In this document: positions 1 through 11,194 of the stretch, one piece after another | Position numbering within the stretch: the first letter of the stretch is position 1 | How the letters are laid out: every line of letters begins with the position of its first letter | DNA from: Pogostemon cablin | Lineage: Eukaryota; Streptophyta; Magnoliopsida; Lamiales; Lamiaceae | Length of the DNA: 64,000 bases | Direction: 5' to 3' | Assembly: GCA_023678885.1 (NCBI GenBank) | Contig: CM042955.1 | Location: 39,213,088-39,277,087, forward strand | Notes under the pieces: generated by a model | What the model saw: only the letters and a program-made list of their open reading frames with translations | Told to the model about the DNA's origin: nothing | The model's database searches: none | Translations under genes and position numbers: made by a program

Positions 1-1219
1 GCTGGGTTGCTCCCAGTGGCGCTAAATTATTGGGTGTGAGTTTAGTTTCCGACAGAATAGCGAGTTGAAGAAGTGGATGGCGCGGCATTCCTCAAAAGGC
101 TGGGTAGCGTGCTGTGCAATAGCCTGACCACCGTGTAGTGGAACTTAGCTGGAAGAGGACCACCGGCGGGAACTTGGCTGGTCCTTGGGACTCCGGCGAA
201 AAGCAACTTCCAGTGGGAAATAGCATGGCTGGAATGGCACCAGTAAAGGCATGTATGGTGCTGTTAGTGGTGGGTTGGCTTGGCGAGGAGCTTCTGGCAG
301 GAGATGGCCGGTGAGATATTTTTCAGCGGGCTGAGCACGGATGGAAAGCCACCTCTTCAGGAGGTATGTGCGTGTGGGTTAGTTGGCTTGGAGCACAAGT
401 TCACCAAATTATTGTGCAAGTCACTTCCTTAATAAGTTGGAGTGCTGACAAAGTCAACTATTTTCGACAAATTGTTTTTATTATTCCTTGTATATAATTG
501 TTATAATCGTTTTATTTGTCAATTATTGTTTTATATTTAGAAGAATGTACTATTTAATTTACTGCCTAATTTGCCATAATAATAGCATGTTCATTTGTGT
601 ATTTTATATCTCTTATATTCTATGCATGCAAAAACCCTATTGTTAAATAACTATAAGTGGGAGAGGGATTGGTCATGATACCGCGGTCTCCACTAATTAT
701 TTATTAAGAGATGCAAATAAGCTTATGAATCGGTTTTAGTGCCTTCCTCTCCAACGGATGAGTTTTATTTGCGGATCACTGGTATAAATTAATAATTGAT
801 GCTCATAGAAAATTATTTGAGCGCGTGTGGACTTCTCCAACTATAAGGAACACATGCTTGGGTAACGTACTTAGTACCAAATAATGGTATACACTTAGGT
901 GCAATTAATATGGATCCTCCCCAATAGAGTCACTACTATTAAATTGCATGGCTAAAGGACAACCGACTATTAATCATTGAGTATAAGGTTAATTATGACG
1001 TATGGAATTAATGGGTAAAACCTTCTCTTGTGAATGTTAGAATTTGCATACATCCACACTAAAGTGACATGCAAATTCACAGTGCTTGAGATGTCAGTGA
1101 ATTTATTTTATATTGTTTATTGAGGGAATCAATATAAAATCTAAATTCGAAGTGTTTGATCATCGTATTTATTTACTTGATTCTCTAAATTTTTGAATAG
1201 TTTATTTCACTTATTGTTA
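1..1219 (+). other. Copia interior, untranslated leader (copy 1)
   Basis: I see no coding potential. Bases 1-400 are GC-richer, and the rest is AT-rich. From about 395 to 781 the sequence matches 63610-64000, including the shared block GGGAGAGGGATTGGTCATGA at 660-679. The two stretches differ at many positions, so the two Copia copies are old or come from different parents. The stretch lies upstream of the gag relic, as expected for a long Copia leader. Confidence 0.6.
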
Positions 1220-1740
1220 ACTAAAAGGAAACATATTTACTGGTCTAAAATTAAATGATTAGAAAAGAATCTTGGTTTTAATTCTTACTGCTTAGGAAAA
1301 TTAAAATGTGTTCTCACTAAGGATATCCTCTAATGCCTATTTGAACTCTCTAGTGAAGAGGTGAGAGGTTTATAGAAATATGATGATCTCATGCAACTCT
1401 TCGGACACTTGAGAAAGAGTTAGAAAGGCAATAGGTCATGGTTAATTTGATGAATGAATTGGAAATACTTGGAATAGAAATTGAAGGGAAAACCTAGCTC
1501 AATTTGTTTTCATAGTTTGCCTTAACATTTTGAGCAAGTTTCACCTGAATTACAAAAGGTTGTATATGGTGGGAAACTTCTGACAAAACGTGTGGCGAAA
1601 GAAAGCCAATTTCATCAATAGTTGAACATGGTTAGTATCTTATTCTCTGAGTTGTTGAAGCATGAATAATGGTGGCATCTACTGACACGTTGTGTGTAGA
1701 TACCAGAATCATTAAATGTTTATAACTAAGTGATGATGAG
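1220..1740 (+). pseudogene. Copia gag relic
   Basis: Conceptual translation across many stops gives the Copia gag N-terminal pattern LTG-x(4)-ND-x-KR followed by VLI-LTA near 1240-1320. Further on it gives ELE-LG-EI-GKT and a FEQ-like stretch near 1455-1560, which is typical of UBN2-type gag. In a living element this protein forms the cytoplasmic particle. There are stops about every 10-20 codons and several frame changes, so nothing functional remains. The assignment rests on short conserved words. Confidence 0.6.
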
Positions 1741-2826
1741 GTTACTGTATACATGGGTAAATAGCTATGAGAGTAGTGGCTGTTGTAGTGGGATTTGTTT
1801 ATTTATCTTATGATGTAAATAAACGTTTGATCAAGAGAAATTGACTTTACGTACGTTTTCATAGAAAGAATTTTATTTTGGTTTCTATGTATTTATGGAT
1901 GGATACTCTATTTCATTTAAATTACTAGGTCATTATAATGACGGATAGAGATATACTCTGTTGTGGTACGTTGTTAAACAATTTGAACACTCTTAAATCA
2001 TGTTAATCCCACGGATGCAATATTTAGTAATTAATAATGCATCTTCTAGTCTTATAAGAGAAAGGAACCTTCGGAGATGAACTAAACATACTTTTGGCAT
2101 CTAAGACTAGATCATTTTACTTAAGTATGATTCAAAAGTTTATAGTCGATAGATCGTTGGGTTTATTGGAAGTGGAAACTATCGGACTTATGAGTCTTAC
2201 TGGGAAGTGAAAATGATAAATTGCCAATACAAGGAAAGGGTTATAGATCCATGTAAAGATATGTTAGAATTGTTTTATACTGGTTTACGCGGTCTTAAGA
2301 TTATCCCGACGAGAGGTATTTATGAATATTAATCATTTTGTTTGACGATTATTCTAGAAACAAAATATATTTATTTGATGCACTGCAAGTCTGAGTACTA
2401 TGATTAAATTCTAGAAGTGCATAACTGATGTGGTGAAAAGTCATGGAAAATGTATCAATTTATTATGATTTAATCGTCATGGCGAGTACCTCTTATGATA
2501 GTTAGGAGCTATTAATCAGAAGTTGGGATTGGGATTGAATCCCAAGTTGTCTACACTGGGTAAACCCCAGCTAAATGGTGTGGTGAATAGAAGGAATAAG
2601 ACTATTATGGAAATGATTAGATAGATGATGAGTTATTAAATTCATTTTGGGAAATCCTAGAAAAATGAAGGGTTTATTTAGTAGTCCAAAAGATCTAAGG
2701 ATGATAGTTCACACGAACACTAGATTTTTGAAAGGACTATGTAATAAATTACAAATCCATGTATAGATTGTTCTAAAAGGTGTGAGAAGGAAAACATAAA
2801 TTTTAGTACCAAGACAGCAAGAGGAT
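1741..2826 (+). pseudogene. Copia GAG-pre-integrase and integrase relic
   Basis: From about 2096 to 2240 the translation resembles the GAG-pre-integrase pattern WHLRLGH...GLLEVE...SCLEGKMTK-P-GKG. It continues into integrase: YEY-F-DDYS near 2320, YLMHCKSE near 2370, D-HGEYL near 2475, and PQLNGV--RRN near 2565-2600. The segment ends in the post-integrase linker (VPRQQ) at 2812-2826, where element D was inserted. The glutamate expected in NGV-E-RRN reads as asparagine here. Stops and frameshifts are frequent. I could not resolve a protease in 1741-2060. Confidence 0.72.
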
Positions 2827-3278
2827 TGATGAGTGTGTAAATTCACAAGTTTGGCACCATGTTTTGTGCTAGTTTTGGAGAGTTTTGAGGTGGAAATAGG
2901 TGAAAAACCTATATATATTGTGAATTAGCATGAATAAAGTGTTAGTGGAGCTATTTAAGTGGTTTTCATAGCAAAATCGGAGTGGAATTACCAAGAATCG
3001 AAGAGACGAAGTCGAGACCACGCGAACCACCAAGGAGAGAGGTGGTTCGACCTGATGGAGGAGGGTTCGACCTCTCCTACAGGTCGAACCAGCGTTGCAA
3101 AGTGTGCAGAAGAAGGGTTCGACCACGACTCAAGGGGTTTGACCTGTTCATCAGGTCGAACCATGGTCGAACCACTTCGCGAGAAGATGGGTTCGACCAC
3201 GACGTTGGGGTTCGACCTGATGGTTGGGCGAACCAGGAGCAGAAATTGTCCAGTGGTGAGGTTCGACCTGTGGTTCGA
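2827..3278 (+). repeat. Element D 5' LTR, left fragment
   Basis: It matches 57630-58081 of the 3' LTR base for base in length. It begins TGATGAGTGTG and includes the GGTTCGACC hairpin array from about 3043. It stops at TTCGA, where the inverted LTR of unit A1 begins (TGATAGGGG at 3279). The stop-free frames seen here in all six readings come from the hairpin array and are not genes. Confidence 0.88.
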
Positions 3279-4943
3279 TGATAGGGGTTTTCTCAACGCA
3301 TAAATTAATCCTCAAGTATAAGGATATCAATTGTAGTCGCGAAGATGACCAAGTTACAATATCGAACCCACGGGACGGATAAATATCAATTTTATAATCT
3401 TCTAGTATATTTTAGACTATGTTGGTAATTGTAAAGGTTTAATGGATAGTAACTTCTAATCGAAATAACAAAAGAAATAGCAAAAGTAGAGAGAAGTGAG
3501 TTGTGATCAATAAGAATGATAGGTAGTTCGTTGGGTCATCCAGTTTCACTAGCAATTCGTATTTTCGTGTAATGGTGTCCGACTCTGCCCTGTGGTTTGT
3601 GGACGCATCACTAGACCATGCAAGTTTACTCTATAGACACAAGTAAATATGCACTTGACACGTGTGAATAACATCGGAGCAAGAGATATGATTCACCCCC
3701 TTTCTAGGTACTATCATAATCAATTATCTTCTACGTCTAGAATCTAACCCGATTTGATCTCCCTTTTTAGGTACTATAAAGTTATACTCTTCATCCTATT
3801 CATCAACCCGAATTCAATTCAATTCATGAATATTCATATAAGACAGTTCTAATAATACTTCGGAATCCCTTCACTTAGAATTATAACGATAAACCCTGCT
3901 CAGTAGTGAACGCACTCAATCAATAACCATGTCATGTATTCAGACTCTACACAACGATCATTGATGCACAAAACGACTATGAGTATGGATTAAATATGCA
4001 GTCTTATATAAAACAAACCACAGGTAGTGTTGTACGGAGTTTTACACACGAAACACGAATTACATCATGAAACTTTCATAACCCTAAAACTACCAAGGTG
4101 GTTCTAGCCCATGATTGATCTAGGAACAATCATGGTTAGATTAATCATTCTTACTTGAACCTTCAGCGAACCTCTGTCACAGCCCTCCGGATGGATCATC
4201 ACCTCTACTCTTGTCTCTCCTATGATTGACGATCAAAAGCTCCCTTTATTCTCTGTATGAGCCTCCTTTTATACTTGTAATCACGTCTCTAGGGCTTGGA
4301 ATGGGCTTCCTAAGTGATCTCACGCGTTTTGGCCTCGAAAATCCGGATAAGGTAAGTTCTCGCACACAGGTTCGATCACGTCAAGCAGGTCGAACCCCGA
4401 GCCACAGGTCGAACCCCAGGTCGAATCCCACTACTGGAAGAATTCTGCACAGGTTTGGCCTTCTGGACAGGTCGAACCACTTAGGCCTTGGTCGAACCCC
4501 AGGTCGAACCTCAGCACTGGACAACTCTTGCTCCCGATTCGACCAACTGGCAAGTCGAACCCCAACGTCGTGGTCGAAACCTCCTTCTTGCAAACTGGTT
4601 CGACCATGGTTCGACCTGATGGCCAGGTCGAACCAACTGAGTCGTGGTCGAACCCATCTCTGTATGTCCAGCAACGTTGGTTCGACCTGCTGGAGAGGTC
4701 GAACCCTCCTCCAGCCAGGTCGAACCCACCTACTTCTTGGGCGGTTCGCGTGGCTTCGACTCCGTCTCTTCGATTCTTGGCCCTTTCACTCTGTTTTTGC
4801 TAAGAAAACACTCAAATAGCTCCACTAACACCTGATTCATGCTATTTCACAATATATATAGGTTTTCCACCTATTTCCACATCAAAACTCTCCAAAACTA
4901 GCACAAAACATAGCGCCAAACTTGTGAATTTACACACTCATCA
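3279..4943 (-). repeat. A1 left LTR, inverted
   Basis: The 1665-bp LTR in minus orientation starts TGATAGGGG on the plus strand (reverse of the LTR end CCCCTATCA) and ends ...CACTCATCA. The TATA box lies at 4266-4273 (minus). A GGTTCGACC hairpin array occupies 4369-4727. The left edge is an exact LTR terminus joined to the D LTR, which looks like an integrase-made joint, but no matching target duplication is visible on the other side. Confidence 0.9.
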
Positions 4944-4956
4944 AACCCCCAAACTT
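4944..4956 (-). other. Polypurine tract of A1 left arm
   Basis: On the minus strand it reads AAGTTTGGGGGTT immediately before the LTR start TGATGAG, the position of a plus-strand primer. Confidence 0.8.
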
Positions 4957-6158
4957 ACATGTTGCTCGTCCCGAGGCAACCAATTTAAACCACAGGAGTC
5001 GTGTATAATTCAACAAGATCAAGTACAACACATATTACACATGCCACTTCATTGAATCAAACAAGAATTACTTGCATCAAATATGTCACTCATGTAAAAT
5101 CAACCAATCACACACCATTCGGAGCACTAAGTAATCTCACTGACAAGATAAGTCTTTACTCTCTTTTGCTCGTGCGTGAGGCACTATAGGCTAGTATAAA
5201 CACTCATATCAATTCATATTCACGTGTAACCATAAGCTTGGTAAAGGTCTCAGAAATCAACTTACATTAGATTAAGACTAGGATCACAAAGGACTTGTTT
5301 CAAGGTTGTAATGTTGGCTCTTTGGAAAGGGAAGGAAAATTTGGTCATAGTAACTTAATACACTAGTAGAGAGTTACCTTGGAGGTTCTTGATTTCTCAT
5401 TCGGCTTCATATTCTCCTCCAATTCTTCTCTTGCACTTGCAATTATCAAATTTCCTTTTCTTCCTTGCATCAACATCATTCTTCTTTTAATTGCTCGGGT
5501 ACCAGTTATGGGCACTACCCTTCTCGAACATCGTTCGGCTGTTTCTTAGAAACTTCAAGCCCCATGTATTAGCAATGCGGGGTACCAATTTCAGGCACTA
5601 TCCCTAACAAGATTTAACCATGCACTTTTCTTACTGAACCTCATTCCATCTTCCCTTTGTTTCTTCCACACTTATTCACCTTATTCTCTCTACCAAATAG
5701 GGTATTTTCAAAGCTCAAATAAGGTAATTAAGGCTCGTATATTTGGCTTTCCAAAGAAAAAGCTTTTAAAAGGCTCAAACAGGGCTACCAAAGATTTATA
5801 AGATCATTAGGAAAGGTGAAATTTGGCTAAGTGACTCAATTAATCAAAAATGGCCTAAGATCATATCCTAATATTTCATCAATTGTAAGTTTCACACAAC
5901 TACTTCAATTTCATCAATTTCAAACCAAATCAACATGCTCATTCTATGATATGTTCTATCCTTGATCAATCCACATAAAAATTCAAGTTCTATAAATAAT
6001 CAAACAACCAAAAACCAAGAAACAAGAATTCATATGAACAAGTCACAATATCAATATTCACCATGAAATTCAACCATACTCAACATCAATCCTCTTATTC
6101 ACATCGAATTTCTTACCTAAACCTTCAATCCTAGAGTAATTGAGTTGGAAAAACATAC
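4957..6158 (-). other. A1 left arm: 3' UTR with env exon 2 deleted
   Basis: This is a non-coding inverted copy of the right-arm 3' UTR. It includes the GGTACC...GGCACTA repeat pair (5508-5615). At about 5909-5912 the text passes from the 3' UTR word TTTCACACAA directly to the intron word CTACTTCAATTTC. In A2 these two words are about 2.1 kb apart (32730 versus 34854). The env exon 2 and part of the intron have therefore been lost at a two-base microhomology (AA). Confidence 0.75.
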
Positions 6159-6174
6159 CTTTTGACTTGCCCAT
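6159..6174 (-). pseudogene. env-like gene exon 1 remnant (A1 left arm)
   Basis: A minus-strand ATG at 6174-6172 opens the 16-nt first exon seen in the other copies, followed by a GT donor (6158-6157) and GTATGT-type context. The second exon is deleted in this arm, so the exon is orphaned. Confidence 0.65.
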
Positions 6175-7123
6175 GGTGAACAACCGATCAAGAACACACA
6201 ACAACCAAAAATCGCGATTTCAGCCCTAACTCGCGACGAAACCCGCCCAAATCCACAACCGAATCGAAAATTCAAGGTGTAGTGTTGTGTAATCGGTGTG
6301 AAATCAAGTGTAATTGAAGAATTTGTGCAAGGGTATAGAGGTTCGAAGAGGGTTCGAGGTTTGGTGTTTCAAAAAAATGATCGAACCCCTCTAAAAAATC
6401 GAACTTAAATCGCGTACCTGGCTTGGTTCGACCTCAAGTTCGACCTCCTAAACAGGTCGAACCATGGATGACGAGGTCGAACCTCTCTTTTGGAGAAATG
6501 ATCTTCTCGGTTCGACCTGGGTTCGACTTGCTGATCAGGTCGAACCATCCTTGAATTGGTCGAACCCCTCTTCTGGAAAATAGAGTGCTTTGAACTGACT
6601 GGTTCGACCTTAGGTTCGACCTTCGGAACAGGTCGAACAACTATGGCTTAGGTCGAACCACCTCACTGGACAACTTTTGACGCCGGTTCAACCTCCTCTG
6701 CTTTTGTTCGACCTCTGGCACTGGTCGAACCACTCCTAGTGTTGGTCGAACCATCCTCCTGATTTTCAAAACTGAGTGTTCTTCATTCACTACACACTTC
6801 AAGCTTAACACAACTTCATTAGGTACAATCTAGAGCACAACTTCAAAAATTGTTCCACAAAACATCATTCATGAGTAACTCCGTAAAAGAAAACACAACC
6901 AAAAACCACTGAACATTAGGCAAGTTGTAAAAAATCGTCACATCAAAATCAATTAAAATTTCAATATGGCCGCAAAAACCAACTCCCCTAACAAACAATA
7001 CAAAGAAAATATTATACTCTTAATGCTTCAATGAGGTAATATCATCACACCCCCCCAAACTTAGTAAAAACGTAAGTCGAAACTAAGTTTGAAAAGAGAT
7101 GTAATTGCCGATTAGTAAGCATC
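6175..7123 (-). other. A1 left arm: integrase-env intergenic region
   Basis: This is the inverted copy of 10230-11178. It holds a GGTTCGACC/GGTCGAACC hairpin array at 6424-6755 and an AT-rich stretch. The post-pol hairpin has arms 7056-7065 and 7082-7091 and lies next to a C-run, a PPT-like G-run on the minus strand. The inverted arm ends with the 28-bp word at 7096-7123 plus about 18 further bases. Confidence 0.75.
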
Positions 7124-7195
7124 TTAAATATAAAAATTTGCCTGAACTCAAGAGTTAGTAAGCAAGGAGATGTAATTGCCGATTAGTAAGCATCA
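7124..7195. other. Inverted-repeat junction with filler DNA (A1)
   Basis: Left-arm sequence runs to about 7140. Then come about 26 bases of unplaced filler (7141-7166), a second direct copy of the 28-bp word at 7096-7123 (7167-7194), and RT coding sequence from 7192 sharing the bases ATC. An identical filler is present in A2 at 36094-36147. Templated duplication plus microhomology is typical of template-switching end joining. Confidence 0.8.
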
Positions 7196-10119
7196 TTTTC
7201 CTCTTCCTTTCATGGATCAAACGTTAGATCATCTTGCAGGGTATGAGTTTTATTGTTTCTTGGATGGATACTCGGGATACAACCAAATTATGATTGCCCC
7301 CGAGGATCAAGAAAAGACCACTTTACTTGCCTCTACGGGACCTTTGCTTTTCAGAAAATGCCATTTGAGTTATGTAATGCGCCTGCTGCTTTTCAGAGAT
7401 ACATGATGACAATATTCGATGGGTTGATAGAGAAGATCATGGAGGTGTTCATGGATGATTTTTTCTGTTTTGGGTTCCTCCTTTGATATTTGTTTGTCTA
7501 ACCTAGCTACTGTTTTGAAGAGATGCCAAGTGACTAATCTTGTCTTGAATTGGGAGAAGTGCCCCCGAGGATCAAGAAAAGACCACTTTTACTTGCCTCT
7601 ACGGGACCTTTGCTTTTCGGAAAATGCCATTTGGGTTATATAATGCACCTATTACTTTTCAGAGATACATGATGGCAATATTCGATGGGTTGATAGAGAA
7701 AATCATGGAGGTGTTCATGGATGATTTTTCTATTTTGGGTTCCTCCTTTGATATTTGTTTGTCTAACCTAGCTCCCGAGGATCAAGAAAAGACCACTTTT
7801 ACTTGCCCCTACGGGACCTTTGTTTTTAGGACGATGCCGTTTGGATTGTGTAATGCGCCTGCTACTTTTCAGAGATGCATGATGGCGATTTTTGATGGTT
7901 TGATAGAGAAGATCATGGAAGTATTCATGGATGATTTTTTAGTTTTTGGTTCTTCTTTTGATATTTGTTTGTCTAACCTTGCTATTGTTTTGAAGAGGTG
8001 TCAAGAAACTAATCTTGTCTTGAATTGGGAAAAGTGCCACTTCATGGTGAAGGATGGGATTGTTCTTGGGCATCATGTTTCCGCCAAGAGATTACAAGTA
8101 GATCATGCTAAAGTGGTGGCAATTGAGAAGCTTCCACCACCGACCAATGAAAGAGGAGTGCGGTCTTTCCTTGGACACGCCGGTTTTTACAGGAGATTCA
8201 TAAAAGACTTCTCAAAATACTCTAAGCCCTTATCTCATTTACTTGAAAAGGATATTCCTTTTGTGTTTAATGATGAGTGTCTAATAGCTTTTCAAGTTTT
8301 GAAGGAGGCGCTTATTACTGCCCCTATCTTGATCACACCAGACTGGACTCAACCGTTTGTACTTATGTGTGATGCAAGTGATGTAGCACTGGGTGTGGTG
8401 CTCGGGCAGCTAAGGGAGAAAAAGTTCTGCGCCATTTACTACGCGACTAAGACTTTCGATGCGGCACAGAAGAATTACACGGTGACTGAAAAGGAGTTTT
8501 TGGCTGTTGTGTATGCATTCGATAAGTTTCGTCAGTATTTGGTTGGCATGAAGATGATTGTGTATACGGATCATTCAGTGATTCGGTATTTGATGGAGAA
8601 GAAGGAGACGAAGCCTAGGATTATAAGGTGGATTCTACTACTTCAGGAGTTTGACATGGAGATTCGGGATAAGAAAGGAACATAAAATGTGTTGGCAGAT
8701 CACTTGTCAAGGTTGGAGACTAGAGAGCATTGTGATAATTCTTTTGAGTATATTGAAGAAATGTTCCCTGATGAGAAGATTATGGCTGTGGCTGTTGAAG
8801 GAACTGAGCGAGCGTGTGTGGTCGCAGCGCAAGGTATGGATCCATGGTACGTGAATTATGTTAAATACATTGTCATTGGATGAATTCCAATGGATCTCAA
8901 CCGATATCAACTTGCAAAATTTCGGAGGGAAGTTGAGACATTTATATGGTATGATCCGTTTGTTTACAAGATTTGTACAGATTCTATTGTCCAAAGATGT
9001 GTACCCGAGATGGAAATGGAGAGTGTGCTTGAGTTCTGCCATGCACAACCAAATGGGGGGCATTTCGGAGCGCAAAAGACTGCAGCTAAGGTACTTCAAT
9101 CCGCTCTTTATTGGCCTACATTGTTTAGAGATAGTGAGAGCTATGTGGCGTCTTGCGATAGATGTCAGCGCATGGGAAATATAGGTAGGAGAGATGAGAT
9201 GCCAATGCAGCCTAGCATAGTTGTGGAGATATTTGATGTATGGGGGATCGATTTTATGGGGCCTTTTCCCCCATCGAATGGGTTTCTCTACATTCTTCTG
9301 GCGGTGGATTATGTTTCAAAGTGGGTGGAAGCGATTCCTACTAGTGTTAATGACTCGAAAATTATTTTATCTTTCTTGAAGAAGCATATTTTTTCCCGTT
9401 ATGGAGTTCCTAGAGCACTAGTTAGTGATGGTGGTTCCCACTTCGTCAATAAATTTCTTGAGAAGGTGCTTAAGGATTATGGTGTTAAGCATAGGGTTAC
9501 TACACCCTATCATCCGCAAGCAAATGGGCAAGCAGAGGTCTCCAACCGTGAAGTCAAACAGATTCTAGAGAAAGTGGTAGGAACAAATAGAAAGGATTGG
9601 GCTATGAAGCTTGATGATGTGTTATGGGGGTTCCGGACCGCTTACAAGACGGTGTTAGATATGTCACCGTATCAAATTGTCTATGGGAAGCCGTGCCACT
9701 TACCTGTAGAGATTCAACACAAAGCATTTTGGGCTTTGCGACGCTTGAACTTGACCCTTAAGGATGTGAAGGAGTTGAGGATAACTCACATGAATCAATT
9801 GGATGAGTTTAGGAGTCGTGCTTACAAGAATTCAGAGATTTATAAGGAAAGAATGAAGAGGTGGCATGATTCTAAGATCTCATACAAGGAGTTCAAGCAA
9901 GGAGATGAGGTACTACTTTTTAACTCTCGTTTGAAGCTTTTTGCAGGCAAGTTGAAGTCTAAGTGGACGGGACCATTCATGATTCATCGAGCCTTAGGAG
10001 GGGGGAGTTTTGAGCTTATTGACAAAGATGGAGATGTTATCGCGGTGAATGGGCATCGGTTGAAGCATTATAGGTCGTCGGATGATGCGTGTGTCATTTT
10101 TGATGATACCTTGATCTGA
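7192..10119 (+). pseudogene. A1 pol fragment: tandemly repeated RT, RNase H, integrase
   Basis: Gag, protease and the RT N-terminus are absent. RT begins at the HFPLPF motif, passes LDGYSGYNQI, then repeats the segment around MPFGLCNAP...FMDDF. Repeat anchors (CCCGAGG) are at 7299, 7564 and 7774, spaced 265 and 210 bp. The 210-bp step is in frame, so 7624-8685 encodes two FMDDF active-site motifs 70 residues apart. RNase H (CDASDVALG, YTDHS) and integrase follow. The integrase has the HHCC zinc finger with SCDRCQ, WGIDFMGPF, SDGGSHF, NGQAEVSNR and a C-terminal LKSKWTGPF. In-frame stops are TAA at 8683-8685 and TGA at 8881-8883. The integrase part (8890-10119) is otherwise open. Confidence 0.87.
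7297..8040 (+). repeat. Tandem duplication inside RT (three copies, A1)
   Basis: Three head-to-tail copies of the RT palm segment start at CCCGAGG (7299, 7564, 7774). The first junction is GAGAAGTG joined to CCCCCGAGG. The second joins CTAACCTAGCT to CCCGAGG. The first two copies are almost identical to the RT of element D, while the last copy and everything downstream is a more distant A-type sequence. A2 has the same array with one extra 265-bp copy. Confidence 0.88.
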
Positions 10120-10600
10120 TTTAGTACCTTCGTGACTCTCCAACGTTAAACATGAGCGCTTGTTGAGAGCTTACTCTTTCGTTTTATTGCTTTATTTGTT
10201 TTGTGTGAGTAAGAAATTTTTATATTTAAGATGCTTACTAATCGGCAATTACATCTCTTTTCAAACTTAGTTTCGACTTACGTTTTTACTAAGTTTGGGG
10301 GGGTGTGATGATATTACCTCATTGAAGCATTAAGAGTATAATCTTTTCTTTGTATTGTTTGTTAGGGGAGTTGGTTTTTGCGGCCATATTGAAATTTTAA
10401 TCGATTTTGATGTGATGATTTTTTACAACTTGCCTAATGTTCAGTGGTTTTTTGTTGTGTTTTCTTTTACGGAGTTACTCATGAATGATGTTTTGTGGAA
10501 CAATTTTTGAAGTTGTGCTCTAGATTGTACCTAATGAAGTTGTGTTAAGCTTGAAGTGTGTAGTGAATGAAGAACACTCAGTTTTGAAAACCAGGAGGAT
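10120..10600 (+). other. A1 post-pol region with conserved hairpin and PPT-like tract
   Basis: This is non-coding. CAAACTTAGT (10262-10271) and ACTAAGTTTG (10288-10297) form a perfect 10-bp stem. The 3' arm overlaps AAGTTTGGGGGGG (10291-10303), which closely resembles the genuine PPT at 14531-14543 and is likewise followed by a TGATGA word. Copies occur in A2, B and D. Confidence 0.75.
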
Positions 10601-10929
10601 GGTTCGACCAACACTAGGAGTGGTTCGACCAGTGCCAGAGGTCGAACAAAAGCAGAGGAGGTCGAACCGGCGTTGAAAGTTGTCCAGTGAGGTGGTTCGA
10701 CCTAAGCCATAGTTGTTCGACCTGTTCAGAAGGTCGAACCTAAGGTCGAACCAGTCAGTTCAAAGCACTCTGTTTTCCAGAAGAGGAGTTCGACCAATTC
10801 AAGGATGGTTCGACCTGATCAGCAAGTCAAACCCAGGTCGAACCGAGAAGATCATTTGTCCAGAAGAGAGGTTCGACCTCGTCATCCATGGTTCGATCGG
10901 TTTAGGAGGTCGAACCTGAGGTCGAACCA
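10601..10929 (+). repeat. GGTTCGACC hairpin array upstream of env (A1)
   Basis: About ten GGTTCGACC or GGTCGAACC words are arranged as inverted pairs with 5-8 nt loops, for example GTTCGACCT and AGGTCGAAC around 10713-10738. Spacers repeat the words CACTCTGTTTT and GTCCAG. The array lies between the integrase stop and the env-like gene, so it would be in the RNA of both. It is stop-free in most frames, which gives spurious ORFs. Confidence 0.85.
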
Positions 10930-11178
10930 AGCCAGGTACGCGATTTAAGTTCAATTTTTCAGAGGGGTTCAATCACTTTTTCGAAACACCAAACCTCGAA
11001 CCCTCTTCGAACCTCTACACCCTTGCACAAATTCTTCAATTACACTTGATTTCACACCGATTACACAACACTACACCTTGAATTTTCGATTCGGTCGCGG
11101 ATTTGGGCGGGTTTCGTCGCGAGTTAGGGCTGAAATCGCGATTTTCGGTTGTTGTGTGTTCTTGATCGGTTGTTCACC

Positions 11179-11194
11179 ATGGGCAAGTCAAAAG
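11179..11194 (+). pseudogene. env-like gene exon 1 (A1)
   Basis: ATG at 11179-11181 opens five codons plus one base, then GTATGT, a strong plant-type donor. Exon 2 (11707) continues in the same phase. The same arrangement is present in A2 (both strands) and D. About 250 bases upstream is the end of the hairpin array. Confidence 0.7.

Noticed and set aside
2959..3303. Frames of about 100 codons at 2959-3303 (both strands)
   Set aside because: Same hairpin-array effect in the D LTR fragment; no domain and no conserved frame.
4226..4819. A 197-codon frame and overlapping frames on both strands in the A1 left LTR
   Set aside because: They lie in the GGTTCGACC array, which is stop-free in all frames; similar frames appear in every LTR copy in unrelated phases.
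7624..8685. An intact novel RT with two active sites
   Set aside because: It lacks the RT N-terminus and stops before integrase; it is a product of the tandem duplication, not a designed double enzyme.
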